From contig OZ241368.1 in the NCBI GenBank assembly GCA_965200525.1, forward strand, positions 4,836,001-4,900,000: a stretch of 64,000 nt of DNA. Direction: 5' to 3'. Shown here piece by piece: positions 8,568-18,411 of this stretch. The notes under the pieces are model-generated. The model was not told the DNA's origin. It searched no databases and was given only the letters and a program-made list of their open reading frames with translations. The position numbers and the translations under genes are program-made. Position 1 is the first letter of the stretch. Every line of letters begins with the position of its first letter. The stretch comes from JANNPJ01 sp965200525 (lineage in GTDB: Bacteria > Actinomycetota > Actinomycetes > Actinomycetales > Kineosporiaceae).

Positions 8568-9692
8568 TCAGTCGGCGGCTTCATCGGCCGCCTGCCGAGA
8601 CCACAGGTAGGCCAGAGCGGTAGCGCCGGGGATCAGTGTTCGGGCGGAGGGGCCCGCTGCCCAGGTTCCCCAGTCCGGGACTTCGATCAGGTCGAGTCCC
8701 TCGAGGGTGGTGCGCAAGCCGAAGAGCGCGCTCGTCACGTCCTCCACGGTCATGGGGTGCCCGTTCATCGCCCAGCGGCCCAGGTAGGGGTGCGCGGCCG
8801 CCGCCAGATCCTCGACCTGTTTCGGGCCGTGAGCGGCCAGGAACCCGACGCTCACCCGGCTCAGGACGTCGTCGAAGTCGTCGGGCCGGCACCAGGTCCG
8901 CAGCCGGCGGACCACCTGCCGGTCGTCAGCAGCGGCCTTGGTCGGGGTCAGGGTTCCGTTGCGCAGACGCAGCAACCCCACCTGGCGCAATAGGTCATGC
9001 AAAGCGGCCAGAGGGAGAACATCTTCTTCGATCGAGACCGGCTTGGAGGAATAGGCCCACTGCGGGCGCGCCTCCTGCACCTGCCGCAGGAACGCGCGGG
9101 GGAGTCGGCCGCCGGGGGTGAGCTTTATCCCGCCTGCAGCCAGGGTGAGTACCAGGCGGACGCTGTCCGGCACTTGCCCAACGGTCTGGCGCACGAGCAG
9201 ATCGATCGCGGCCTGGTCGAAGTCGCGTAATTGCCCGCTGGCCCACTCCCGCAGGTGGTCGTGCTCGTCGTCCTGCGGGTTGGCCAGCACCTCCAGAAGG
9301 CGCTCGTACCCGCCCGGGCCGCCGCAGTCTTCCGGCGGGCAGGCGCCCTCCCCGAAGACACAGCCGACCTTGTCGGCGCCCGTGCCGAGGATCTCGACGT
9401 CATGTTCCCAGCCGTCGCCGAAATCGTAGAGATACGTGAAGGGCGTCGACAGTTCTTTCAGGTGGTGCTTGGCCTCGTCCTGCTGCTCCATCCAGTCGTC
9501 GTCATCGGACGGGACCCCGTACGCGGTCTTGTCCGCGGTGACGAACTGGTGCAGGTGGCTGTCGGTCCAGCCGACGGCGACCTGGAGGAGGTCATGCAGT
9601 TCCGGCAGGGTGCTGTCCGCCGGGACGTCGATCACCCGGGTCACGACCGGCTGCACCTCGCGAAGGGTGACCTGCAGACGAGTAGTCCTCAT
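8568..9692 (-). CDS. plasmid pRiA4b ORF-3 family protein (IS1096 TnpR-like)
   Basis: A 374-residue protein. The N-terminal ~170 residues match the PRiA4_ORF3 domain: LQVTLREVQPVVTRVIDVPA, then LHDLLQVAVGWTDSHLHQF, FTYLYDFGDGWEHDVEI and a Cys-rich CPPEDCGGPGGYERLLEVL segment. The remaining ~200 residues are helical and without a known motif. Proteins of this family are found on plasmids and as passenger genes of IS1096-type elements; no biochemical role is established. The gene sits between two diverged direct repeats (8349-8390, 9897-9938), consistent with carriage on a former mobile unit. Confidence 0.8.
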   Translation of the reverse strand: MRTTRLQVTLREVQPVVTRVIDVPADSTLPELHDLLQVAVGWTDSHLHQFVTADKTAYGVPSDDDDWMEQQDEAKHHLKELSTPFTYLYDFGDGWEHDVEILGTGADKVGCVFGEGACPPEDCGGPGGYERLLEVLANPQDDEHDHLREWASGQLRDFDQAAIDLLVRQTVGQVPDSVRLVLTLAAGGIKLTPGGRLPRAFLRQVQEARPQWAYSSKPVSIEEDVLPLAALHDLLRQVGLLRLRNGTLTPTKAAADDRQVVRRLRTWCRPDDFDDVLSRVSVGFLAAHGPKQVEDLAAAAHPYLGRWAMNGHPMTVEDVTSALFGLRTTLEGLDLIEVPDWGTWAAGPSARTLIPGATALAYLWSRQAADEAAD

Positions 9693-9896
9693 CCAGTGAG
9701 GCTATTCCACCGACCAGCCTGACGACTCTTTTCCCGTCGCACTCAACCGTTGAAGGGGGTCGTAACGCCAGGCGCGGCGGGCGAAGGGCTGCTCGGCTTA
9801 CTGGCCGCCCAGGATGAGGTGTCGTCGAGTGTTCGGTATTCCACCCAGAAGCTGCATGCCCGTGGGCCGATGGGCCTGTCTGAGCTGACCTCGACC

Positions 9897-9938
9897 AAGT
9901 GGATCATCACCAGAGACGGCCAGACCCGGACCTGACCA
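9897..9938 (+). repeat. diverged direct repeat, copy 2 (coding remnant)
   Basis: Second copy of the repeat at 8349-8390. The open frame containing it starts near 9750 and ends at 9935 with KWIITRDGQTRT. I do not recognise the parent protein. Confidence 0.55.
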
Positions 9939-10237
9939 GTCCGTGACCTGTCGGCTCGGACGAGGCCCGCTCGGCCGCGGCCCCCGGCCTCGGTCGCCAA
10001 CTCGACGACCTGGGTCGGCTCTGTGGAGGCAGTGCCCATGCGTGCGCCCACACCTGGTCACCCATGTGCCGCAGAGCAGTTGTTCGTCAGGTTGCAGGAT
10101 GAACCTGTCAGTCCCAACATCCCACCAACGACACTGTGAATCCGCCTCCCCTGATTCGCCTCACTCCGGCGCGGACCGGTGCTGCAACGCCTTCACTGGC
10201 CGCTGCCGCGAGGACGCTGATCGAGTCCCTGTGCAGG
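9939..10237. other. intergenic stretch, nothing supported
   Basis: About 300 bases without a convincing gene, RNA or strong hairpin. The open frames here are short, low in motif content and lack ribosome binding sites. Confidence 0.35.
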
Positions 10238-10546
10238 TTACGAAGGAGCGAAAAGATCTGTAAGGTCGCCTATTTGAACAATGACAGCTTCGCGTTCGGA
10301 GGATGCGGGCAGTTCGGCTCTGGCGACGCCTGGCAATTTACGCACTGCGGTCGTCAGGTCCTGCTGCTGGGAATCGGGCAGGTTGCCAACGTTGAGGCTG
10401 CCGAGGTTGTACTCGGAGATCTCGCGAAGTTGCGCCGCGAGATCGGGGTTCTGCACTCGGGTAGAGAGGGCGTCGATTGCCCAGTAGAAGACGGAAGAGG
10501 ACACTCCCCAGTCGCGTCCGTCGGGCGCGAGAACTATGCCAGCCAT
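10238..10546 (-). CDS. small acidic protein, possible immunity protein
   Basis: A 102-residue acidic protein (LAAQLREISEYNLGSLNVGN...). I do not recognise the family. Its ATG at 10544-10546 overlaps the TAA of the upstream toxin-like gene by one base, the tight coupling expected of a polymorphic-toxin C-terminus and its immunity protein. Size, acidity and position are what suggest the immunity role; there is no direct motif evidence. No other partner is in range: the downstream neighbour is an unrelated remnant. Confidence 0.5.
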   Translation of the reverse strand: MAGIVLAPDGRDWGVSSSVFYWAIDALSTRVQNPDLAAQLREISEYNLGSLNVGNLPDSQQQDLTTAVRKLPGVARAELPASSEREAVIVQIGDLTDLFAPS

Positions 10547-10803
10547 TACTTTCCCACCATGAAGACTCGGGGGCCCAGTGGTGCGATAAACTCCTGGACC
10601 CGGCTGATCTGATCGCGGCTGAACCGTGACACGTCGACCGGGACCAGGTCGGCCTTGTGGAGGTGTCGGGTGATCTGCATCGTGAAATTCTCCCGTTGAT
10701 CGTCGAGGAACCGACCCGGGAAGCCGCCGACGGCGTCATAGCTTCGTCCGTCTTGATCGACCCAGTTCGCTGCGCTTCCCTTCGGGCCCGCGTCAGAGTC
10801 CAA
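10546..10803 (-). pseudogene. orphan C-terminal tail of a polymorphic (CdiA-CT-like) toxin
   Basis: An 85-residue frame opened only by a TTG at 10803, with an in-frame stop immediately upstream, so no secretion or repeat domain is attached. The body reads YDAVGGFPGRFLDDQREN, MQITRHLHKADLVPVDVSRF and a final FIAPLGPRVFMVGK. This arrangement (a YDAVG-F start, a KAD-VPVDVS-F strand and a terminal PRVFxVG strand) resembles C-terminal toxin modules of contact-dependent or other polymorphic toxins. It is probably an orphan toxin module left after recombination, followed at once by its putative immunity gene. The family assignment is from memory and moderately uncertain. Confidence 0.45.
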
Positions 10804-10883
10804 TCTGAATTACATTCTATCTCCGCCTGTCTCTTGCCAGCGTAGCCCTCGCATCGTTCGCAGCGGATTGCGCGGAGTTGCTG

Positions 10884-11735
10884 CTACACCGCTAGGACGG
10901 CCGTGGCAGCTCCGCCGGATCCGAGATCGACCACGCGGGCCGTGGTCGTCAGGACGAGGATGGGGTTGGTGCGGGCATAGGCATTGAAGGTCAGGGCCAG
11001 CTTCGGTTCGCGCAAGGCCAGTTCGGTGCGAGTGCGGATGAAGGAGATGAAGTCGGCGGTGAGCCGGACACGTCCTTCGAGCAGTCGCAAGTTTGCAGTG
11101 CCGTGGGTCTCCTCCAAGCGCTGGGCCTGCTCATGGGTCGGTTTCTCGACCAGCCCGATCATGTGGCGCTGCCCGCTCGCCTCAGCGGTGACGATGACGC
11201 CGCGCTGGCCGGCCAAATCACGCTGGTACGGGCGTGCGAGAACGGCCACGCCCTCGGGGAGGTCGCGTAGGTCAAGCAGCGGGTGGGCTGCGGGATAGAG
11301 GTTGTCGCAGAACGCCACATACAGATCGCCGGACAGGTCAACCGGTCCGGCGAGCTCGGTGAAATGATCGGCGCCGTTGATGATCGAGGTAAGATCGGCG
11401 TAAGGACCACGTTGGGCGACGAAATCGACCTGCAGTTAGGACGCGGGTTCGTGGCTCTTCGCGCAGCGTCCGGCCGCCAGCAGGTATTCGCCGAGGGCCT
11501 GGGGGCGTAGCACGTGGCGGGTCCAGGCCACGAATGCCTCGTAGTACGGGTGGTAGATGATCACCGCCCGGGTCGGGCCCAGTTGGGCGATCTCTTCCAG
11601 GATGTGCACGATCCCGATCCCTGGGCGTCCGTCCACCGGCTGGAACTCTTTGGGCAGGTACCGCGACCACGGCTGGACCCTGGTGCCAAGACCCCCGGCG
11701 GCGAGAATCACTTGAGTTCCGGTTGCGCCGGTCAC
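10884..11735 (-). pseudogene. sugar nucleotidyltransferase split by an in-frame ochre stop
   Basis: Both halves lie in one frame. The N-terminal piece (11436-11735) has the nucleotide-binding signature GGLGTRVQPWSRYLPKEFQP of UTP-glucose-1-phosphate uridylyltransferase/GalU-type enzymes. A TAA at 11436-11438 interrupts it. The frame then continues without any shift (LQVDFVAQRGPYADL...) into the C-terminal piece, which includes GDLYVAFCDNLYP and a GLVEKPTHEQA segment, to the stop at 10884. Read through, the product would be about 283 residues, the normal size for the family. The enzyme would make an NDP-sugar from a sugar-1-phosphate. Either the gene is inactivated or the TAA is a sequencing error. 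It is divergent from the NUDIX gene, 29 bases away. Confidence 0.75.
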
Positions 11736-11764
11736 AAGGCACCGCCTGGGCTAGATTCGCCAGT

Positions 11765-12202
11765 ATGAAGGTTCGTGTCACCGGCGTGGTCATCGAGGAC
11801 GGGCAGATCCTGCTGCTCGACCAGGACACCGACTCCGGCCGCTCGTGGTCGCTGCCGGGAGGAAAAGTTGAGGAAGGCGAGTCTCTTTCGGACGCGTTGA
11901 TCCGCGAGATGCGTGAGGAGACCGGAATCGACGTCTCGATCGGGCGCCTGCTCTACGTGTGTGACCACTTGCCCGGTGCCGGCACGCATGTTGTGCACCT
12001 GACCTTCGAGGCCACTCGGATCGGTGGCGACGTCGGAGATGTCCTGCCTGATGCTGATACCAGCCCGATCCGCGGCGTGCACTTCGTCGAGCTCACCGAC
12101 CTGCCCGACCATGGGTTCACCAGCACCTTCAGGGACCTGGCCCTGGCTGGTTTCCCTGGCGCCGGGTCGTACCAGGGAGCCAAGGCCACCATCGGTCTGT
12201 GA
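11765..12202 (+). CDS. NUDIX hydrolase
   Basis: A 145-residue cytoplasmic enzyme with a complete Nudix box (residues about 37-59): GGKVEEGESLSDALIREMRE followed by ETGID, matching GX5EX7REUXEEXGU, so the Mg-binding glutamates are intact. Members hydrolyse nucleoside diphosphates linked to another moiety; this short form resembles MutT/ADP-ribose-type enzymes, but the substrate cannot be deduced. The start is the ATG at 11765; the frame opens at 11723 but the family begins with MKVRVTGVVIEDGQ. It is divergent from the broken nucleotidyltransferase. Confidence 0.85.
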   Translation: MKVRVTGVVIEDGQILLLDQDTDSGRSWSLPGGKVEEGESLSDALIREMREETGIDVSIGRLLYVCDHLPGAGTHVVHLTFEATRIGGDVGDVLPDADTSPIRGVHFVELTDLPDHGFTSTFRDLALAGFPGAGSYQGAKATIGL

Positions 12203-12392
12203 CCGGTGCAGGGCGGTGATGAGCTGTCCATCCAGCACGGCCAGCGGCAGTCCGCGATCCTCCAGGCTGATCATGCACTCGGTCAAGAGGGCAGCGAGCC
12301 GCCCGACGGGCACCGGTGTTGCTGGGGCCTGGTCACGGACCAGGCGAACGCCGATACACGCAGACCCACTCCCCAACTGAACTGATCGCGCT

Positions 12393-12773
12393 TTAATCAG
12401 ACCGGCCGAGGCCTGCTACAGCGTCGATCAAGTACTCGACCTCGGTTGCGGTGGGGGCGAGCTCGTAGGCGTGGTGGTGGCAGGCGCTCGAGAGGCCGCC
12501 ATAAGCCCAGGCTGCTTTGGCACCCTCGTCGGCGTCGACCAGGGTCCGCAGGCAGATAAGTCGTACTCGCATGCTGCACTCGCTCAGGCCCGGTCCGAGG
12601 TGGGTCAGGCGCTCGTCGACAATGCCTTCCAGCGCAGTACGCGCCAGCAGGGCCGCGGCTCTGCTGACCCGAGCAGGCGGCAGGGCCAGCTCGCCGCGCA
12701 GCGCGGCCCGGGCCGCTTCGAGCAAGAGTTGATCGCGGCGCCCGGTCTCCCGGGCTCGGGTTGTCGGGCTCAT
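12393..12773 (-). CDS. small helical protein coupled to the ATPase gene, HEPN-like
   Basis: A 126-residue, almost entirely alpha-helical protein (AARAALRGELALPPARVSRA, then a C-terminal LSSACHHHAYELAPT segment). It starts at the ATG at 12773, four bases after the stop of the upstream ATPase gene, so the two genes are one operon. The helical content with a His-rich CHHHAYE motif recalls small HEPN-fold proteins that accompany ATPases in defence loci, but the classic RX4-6H motif is not clearly present. I do not assign a function. It probably acts with the ATPase. Confidence 0.65.
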   Translation of the reverse strand: MSPTTRARETGRRDQLLLEAARAALRGELALPPARVSRAAALLARTALEGIVDERLTHLGPGLSECSMRVRLICLRTLVDADEGAKAAWAYGGLSSACHHHAYELAPTATEVEYLIDAVAGLGRSD

Positions 12774-12777
12774 GGGT

Positions 12778-15224
12778 TCACCGGGGCCGGGCGGCGAGCA
12801 GGTCGGCCAGGACGGATTCGACGTCGTCGATGCCGGAGTGCAGGTGCCCGTGCATGCCCTTGTGCGGGGCGGCGGTACAGATGCCGAGGGCGGTCTTACG
12901 GCGCGGCTTGGCACTGAGCCAGCGGTCTAGGTTATCGGTGGGGTCGCTGTTGACGACGAGGGCGATGCGCTGGCGGGTGGTGCTCGCCTCGGCCCAACCG
13001 TGCTCGACCAGGTACCGCGGAGTTCCGACGCGCAGCTCGCGGCCGAAATAGATCTCGCGGCAGCGTACTTCCACCCCCAGCCGGCAGAGCTGGGGGATTA
13101 CTTGGCGGGCGACGTCCTCCGGGATCTGCTTGTCAGCGGCGACGGCGCGAGCGTCACTGAGGTAACGCTCGGCCGGGTCGGAGATATGGGTGACGGTGAC
13201 GGCGGACCCGGTATCGCGAGTGACCTCGAGAAGCGTGGCCCGGATGTCGAGGCGACGGACAGCCTCGGGCAGGCGGTCGTCGTGGGTGAGAACGATGACC
13301 TGACGGTCTTCAGCAACTTCGGCAAGTACCTTGGCAAGGCCGTCGACTTTGCTAGGGTCCATGGCCTGGACCGGGTCGTCGATGACGGCAAACCCGAAAG
13401 GGCTTTCCGGTGAAGTCGCTTTGGGCAGGAACATCGACAGGGCAAGGGCGTTGAGTTCGCCCTGGCTCATCACGCCGAGCGCGCCGGCATCAATGCCGTC
13501 GACGGCGGCGCCGAGTTCGACCTTTCGCTGGTTCTTGGCACCGGTCAAGGTGATGGCCCCGAGATCGACGTTGCTTTCCTGCCGCAGCAGGGCCCAGATT
13601 CGCCGGGACCGATCGGCCAGCGGGCGCAGGCGCTCGTTACGCAGTTCGTGCGAGTGGGTTTTCAGCCAAACGGCCGCGGCTTTGCTGTCGTCGAGTTTGG
13701 CCTGCACTGCCTGGGCTTCGGTGGCGACCGTCAGCCATTCGCCCAGGCGCAGGGCCAGGGGTTGCCAGGCATCCTGGCGTTGTTCTAGTTCACGGCTGGC
13801 CTGGGCGGTCACTGAGACCAGGGCTGCCACGAGTGTGTCGAGGGTCGCTGCACCGTTGACCGCCAGCTCGGCGGGGGTGGTCAGCCGCGCCCACTCATGC
13901 CAGGCAGCGATGGCTCCCTTCACGTTGCCGTTGCCGTTGCCGAACAGCGTTTCGTCCGCGATCTGGGTCAAGAGGAGCGGCGCGGGCGTGGTGAGCGCCG
14001 TGAGTGCCCGAGCAGAGTTGTCGAACTCGCGCTGGGCGCTTGAGCGAGCCTGGGTTGCCGCCTGGTCGGCGACGAGTTCGGCGCGGACCTTGGCCGCCCA
14101 CTCGTCGGTGAGCTGGCCTTGGTCGCACACCGGGCAGGGCCCGTCCCCGTCGTCCTGATGGATCTGGAGGGCGCGGGTGAGCAGGTCGAGGCGACGTGTG
14201 GCGGTTGCGGCCACGCCGTCGTTCACCTTGGCCAGGGTCTCGACGGCCCGCTGGTACTGGGCAATAGTGAGGTCGAACGCGGAACGGTCGGGGGCCGTGA
14301 GATCGGCGATGCGACGCAGCCGGGCCAGAAGTCCAGCGTCGTCCACTGAACTGGACCCGGTGACCAGGGCCCGGATCGCGGCCAGGTCGGGTTGGCGCTT
14401 GCGCAGTAGCTCGTAGGCGGCGGATGCTCGGTCATCTTCCAAAGTTTGGAGGAGGGTTTGAGTTCCTTGGCGATGACGGTTGCCGTGTTTCTCGCTGCGC
14501 CAAGCGGCTTTTGGGTGTCGTCGAGACGTCGTTGCGCGTCTTCGAGGCGCTCCAGGCCGAGGATGGACGACAGTGCCTCGTACAACTTGCCCTGCTCGGC
14601 GAACAGGGTGCCCAGTTCGTCGTAGGAGAGGAACGGGCGGTACAGCTCGAGGTCGCTGGCCCAGCCGAGACCCGCTAGCCCGGGCTCACGCTTGGCGCCG
14701 CGTCGTTGCACCCACGAGGTGACACCGTCCAGGACGGCACCCTCGGGCCAGGACGCGGCCACGGTGGTGAGGCCCTGTCCTTCTTCGGCCAGCTCCACTG
14801 CGATCGTGGCCTTCTCGCTCTGGTGGAGATTGCGCCAGGATTCCCTCCAGCCGGGGCCCTTGCGCGACTTCCAGCGGTAGCTACCCCGGGTCAAGGCCAC
14901 TTCGAGGGCTTCGGCGAAGCTCGACTTCCCGCAACCGTTTCGCCCGGCGATCACAGTCAGACCCGGCGCCGGGTTGAGGGTCAGGGTGACCTGGTTACCG
15001 ATGCCGCGGAACCCCTCGACGGTGATCGAGGCGAGGAAGGCCCGGGCAGCGGGCTTGAGGGGCTCTACGGCTTCGGTGGGGTCTGACGTGCGAGTGGTGT
15101 CCAAGGCGTCGGCAAAGTCGTCGTCACTCTGCAGGGCGGCCAGCACGAGCAGCTTGGCATCTTCGGACAGGGAGGAATCGCCATCCGCGCGCGCCAGCAC
15201 CACCGACAGCAGGTCCCCGCTCAC
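12778..15224 (-). pseudogene. SMC/Rad50-like AAA ATPase with zinc-hook motif, split by a frameshift
   Basis: Two overlapping frames make one protein of about 815 residues. The first (GTG at 15224) carries SITVEGFRGIGNQVTL and the Walker A GRNGCGKSSFAEALE (near residue 95). Near 14440 the coding sense moves to a frame one base earlier, which continues LLQTLEDDRASAAYELLRKR through a helical arm with a CPVCDQG hook, the ABC signature MSQGELNALALSMF, the Walker B FAVIDDPVQAMD and the H-loop VIVLTHDD. The total length lacks one base of being a multiple of three, so one deleted base explains it. Proteins of this build are DNA-dependent ATPases of anti-phage loci. No slippery site is obvious, so I call it broken or mis-sequenced. 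It is divergent from the GmrSD-like gene. Confidence 0.75.
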
Positions 15225-15371
15225 CGTGTCTCCCGCCTCTTCAGGATGGCTCGTCTTACTACCGATGGACGGTAGACCTATCCCTCGGCCGGCGAGGTGC
15301 TATTCGAGGCGTTCGTGTCGGTGGTGCGGACTAGGGTTGAGACACCATCAGGCAAACAGGGAGATTCTCGG

Positions 15372-17195
15372 ATGTCGGTCGAGGCCTTTGGCATTGAGAA
15401 GGAGTTCCTCCTGGACCTGCTGAAGGAGGTCGAAAAGGGCGCCTCGCAGCTGCCTGAGTTCCAGCGCGGCTGGGTCTGGCCCGACCGGAACATCGCCAGC
15501 TTGCTGGCCTCGATCTCGCTCGGATACCCGGTGGGCACGATCATGATGCTGAAGGCCGGTGGCGAGGTCCGGTTCAAGCAACGTCCGGTTCAGGGCGCCC
15601 ACCCGTCGACCGGTGCTGTCGTGGACCGGCTGATCCTCGACGGGCAGCAGCGCCTCACCTCGCTGTACCAGTCGCTGCGGATGGGCACTGCGGTGACGAC
15701 GGTCGACCTGCGCAAGAACGACGTCACCGGCTGGTTTTACTTCGACATCAGGGCCGCGGTCGATTCGGACGTCGATCGTGAGGAGACCATCCGGCTGATC
15801 CCTGAGGACAAGATCATCCGCAACTTCCGCCGCGAGCCGATGCTGGATCTCTCGACCCCGGCCAAGGAATACGAGCAGATGATGTTTCCGGCCTCGATGA
15901 TCTTCGATCCGGTCGACTGGTACATGGGATTTCAGGAGTACTGGAACTACAACCGCGACCAGATCCTCCTCTGGAACGCCTTTCAAGTGGGTGTGATCAA
16001 GCGCTTCGAGCAATACCAGATCCCCGTCATCGAGCTGGGCAAGGGCACCGCCCGCGAGGTGGTCTGCCAGGTGTTCGAGAAGGTCAACACCGGTGGCGTG
16101 ACGCTCACCGTGTTCGAACTCCTGACCGCGACGTTCGCGGCGGACGAGTTCGACCTCCGGGAAGACTGGGAGCTGCGGCAGGCCGCGTGGGCAGACCCGC
16201 AGTACGGCGTCCTCGGTGAGGTCTCTAACACCGACTTCCTGCAGGCCGTCACTCTACTGGCGACTCAGTCCCGCCAGCGCGCCTTCCTGGCCCGGGCGGA
16301 CCGGGACGAGGAACGTGCTCCCCGGGTCGGATGCCGTCGTACCGACATGCTCGCGCTCACCCTGGCCGAGTACCAGCAATTCGCCCCGCAGGTGGTGCAG
16401 GGCTTCAAGACCGCCGCGAAGTTCCTGTACGGCCAGCACATCTTCACCACCCCATTCCTGCCCTACGGCACCCAGCTGATCCCCCTCGCGGCGATCCTCG
16501 CGATGGCCGGGAACAAAGCCGAACCACTCGCCGCGCAAGCGAAACTGACCCAGTGGTTCTGGTGCGGCGTCCTCGGCGAGCTGTACGGCGGGACCACCGA
16601 GACCCGGTTCGGGCGCGATCTGCCCGAGGTTCTGGCCTGGATCAACGGTTCCACGGTCGAGCCTCGCACTGTGGAGGAGGCCCAGTTCGCGGCCGGCCGC
16701 CTGCAGACGTTGCGGACCAGGGGCAGCGCGGCCTACAAGGGGCTGTACGCACTGCTGCTGAAAGACGGCGCGATGGACTGGCGCACCGGCGACGCGCTCA
16801 GCGCCAACACGTACTTCGACGAGGCGATCGACATCCACCACATCTTCCCGAAGAAGTGGTGCGACGAGCAGGGCATCTCTCCGTCGGTGTACAACTCCAT
16901 CGTCAACAAGACGCCACTCAGCGCCCGAACCAACCGGATCATCGGTGGGCGTGCGCCCTCCGAGTATTTGCACCGGCTGGCGAACAGTGCCGGAGTGTCC
17001 ATCGAGAAGGTGAAGGAGAAGGTCACCACGCACAGGGCCGACGTCGACCGGCTGGTGGCAGACGACTTCGACGGGTTCCAGGAGCTGCGGCGGGCGGCGC
17101 TGCTCAACCAGATTGCGGCTGCAATGGGGAAGCCAGTTACGGCTGACACGGAAGCTATCGGTGTGCAGGCGTCTTCTGGCTCTTCCGTCTGATGG
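15372..17195 (+). CDS. GmrSD-type restriction protein (DUF262 and HNH/DUF1524-like domains)
   Basis: A 607-residue protein. The N-terminal DUF262/GmrS domain has LPEFQRGWVWPDRNIASLL near residues 28-46 and the ILDGQQRLTSLY nucleotide-binding motif at about residues 88-99. The C-terminal part has an HNH-type nuclease signature, DIHHIFPKKW at residues 487-496 followed by N in SIVNKTPLSARTNR, as in the DUF1524/GmrD family. GmrSD enzymes are NTP-dependent type IV restriction systems that cut modified (e.g. glucosylated hydroxymethylcytosine) phage DNA. I chose the ATG at 15372 because of the GGGAGA ribosome binding site upstream. It is divergent from the ATPase operon across 148 bases, and the two likely form a defence pair or neighbours in an island. 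Confidence 0.85.
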
Positions 17196-17333
17196 TCGCG
17201 ATGAGGATTGTTTACCGCGGCACCGAGCAACCGTCTCCTCCGGCGAGTTGATAGAGCCTTACGGCAGGCATCGTCGGATGCTGGTTAGGGCGCTAAGGGT
17301 GCCGGCGCGGGGTTATTCTAATTTGTCGGTCGC

Positions 17334-18305
17334 TCAGAGCAGGTCGCCGTCATCCTGGGAGTCGTAGGCGATGTGATAGGTCGGCCGGCCCTGGAGCTGG
17401 GTGTAGAGCCGGCCGACGTACTCGCCGAGCAGGCCCAGGCAGAGCAGCTGGACGGCGCCGACCGTGGCCACCGCGACGAAGGTCGACGTCCAGCCGGGCA
17501 CGGTCCGCCCGGTGAGCCAGGCGGCCAGGGCGAAGGCCAGCAGGATCGCCGTCACCAATGCTCCGCCCAGGCCGAACCAGGTGGCCAGCCGCAGCGGCGC
17601 GATCGAGAAGCCGGTCAGGCTGTCGACGGTGAGCCGGACCATCCGTGACAGCGGGTACTTGGTGGTGCCGGCCGCCCGCTCGTCCCGGCGGTACTCGACC
17701 TGGGTAGAGGGGAAGCCGAGCGCGGGCACGACCAGCCGCAGCACCCGGTTCTGCTCCGGCAGCCGGTTGACGGCGTCGACCGTGGCCCGGCTCATCAGCC
17801 GGAAGTCGCCGGCGTCGGAGGGCACGTGGTGGCCGACCATCCGCCGGATCATCCGGTAGTACAGGCCGGCGGTGAACCGCTTGAAGACGGAATCGCTGGA
17901 GCGGTCGTTGCGCACGCCGTAGACGACGTCGGCGCTGACCTCCTCGGCCTGGCGGAGCATCTCGGCCAGGGTCTCGGGCGGATCCTGGAGGTCGGCGTCG
18001 ATCGTGGCCACCCAGTCGCCGCGGGCTCGCTGCAGCCCGGCCGACAGGGCCGCCTGGTGCCCGGCGTTGGCCCTCAACCGGACGACGCGCAGCTGCGGCC
18101 AGTCCCGCCGGCACTTCTCCAGCAGGGCCGGTGTGGTGTCGCGGCTGCCGTCGTCGACGACCACGACCTCGTAGCGGCGGCCCAGGTCGTCGAGCACCGG
18201 GCGCAGGCGGGCGGCGAACAGCGGGATCACCGCTTCTTCGTCGTACATCGGCACGACGACGCTGAGTTCGGGCACAACGCTCGCACCGGGCGCGGATGTC
18301 ACCAT
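17334..18305 (-). CDS. GT2 family glycosyltransferase, DPM1/GtrB-like
   Basis: A 323-residue membrane-linked glycosyltransferase. The N-terminal GT2 domain starts ELSVVVPMYDEEAVIPLF and has the VVVDDGSRD donor-binding motif, ATIDADLQDPPE (DXD-like) and a DAGDFRLMSR acceptor-side segment. The C-terminal ~90 residues have two hydrophobic helices (LGGALVTAILLAFALAAWLTG and FVAVATVGAVQLLCLGLLGEY), the layout of polyprenyl-phosphate glycosyltransferases such as GtrB. It likely transfers a sugar from a nucleotide donor to a polyprenyl phosphate at the inner face of the membrane. It is divergent from the small membrane gene and nadD. Confidence 0.85.
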   Translation of the reverse strand: MVTSAPGASVVPELSVVVPMYDEEAVIPLFAARLRPVLDDLGRRYEVVVVDDGSRDTTPALLEKCRRDWPQLRVVRLRANAGHQAALSAGLQRARGDWVATIDADLQDPPETLAEMLRQAEEVSADVVYGVRNDRSSDSVFKRFTAGLYYRMIRRMVGHHVPSDAGDFRLMSRATVDAVNRLPEQNRVLRLVVPALGFPSTQVEYRRDERAAGTTKYPLSRMVRLTVDSLTGFSIAPLRLATWFGLGGALVTAILLAFALAAWLTGRTVPGWTSTFVAVATVGAVQLLCLGLLGEYVGRLYTQLQGRPTYHIAYDSQDDGDLL

Positions 18306-18411
18306 CGTGAGGGTAGTCGTAGTAAGAAGGTGCCGTCATGGCACACTCGTCCATCGACAGCACCGCACCGGCCCCAGCGGCCGCGAGCGACCAAGGTTCT
18401 GAGAGGACTGG

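Noticed and set aside
12203..12376. Minus-strand frame beginning at 12376 (MGSGSACIGVRLVRDQ...)
   Set aside because: Its later part is only the antisense of the NUDIX gene; the first ~55 residues look protein-like but match no family I know and there is no clear ribosome binding site.
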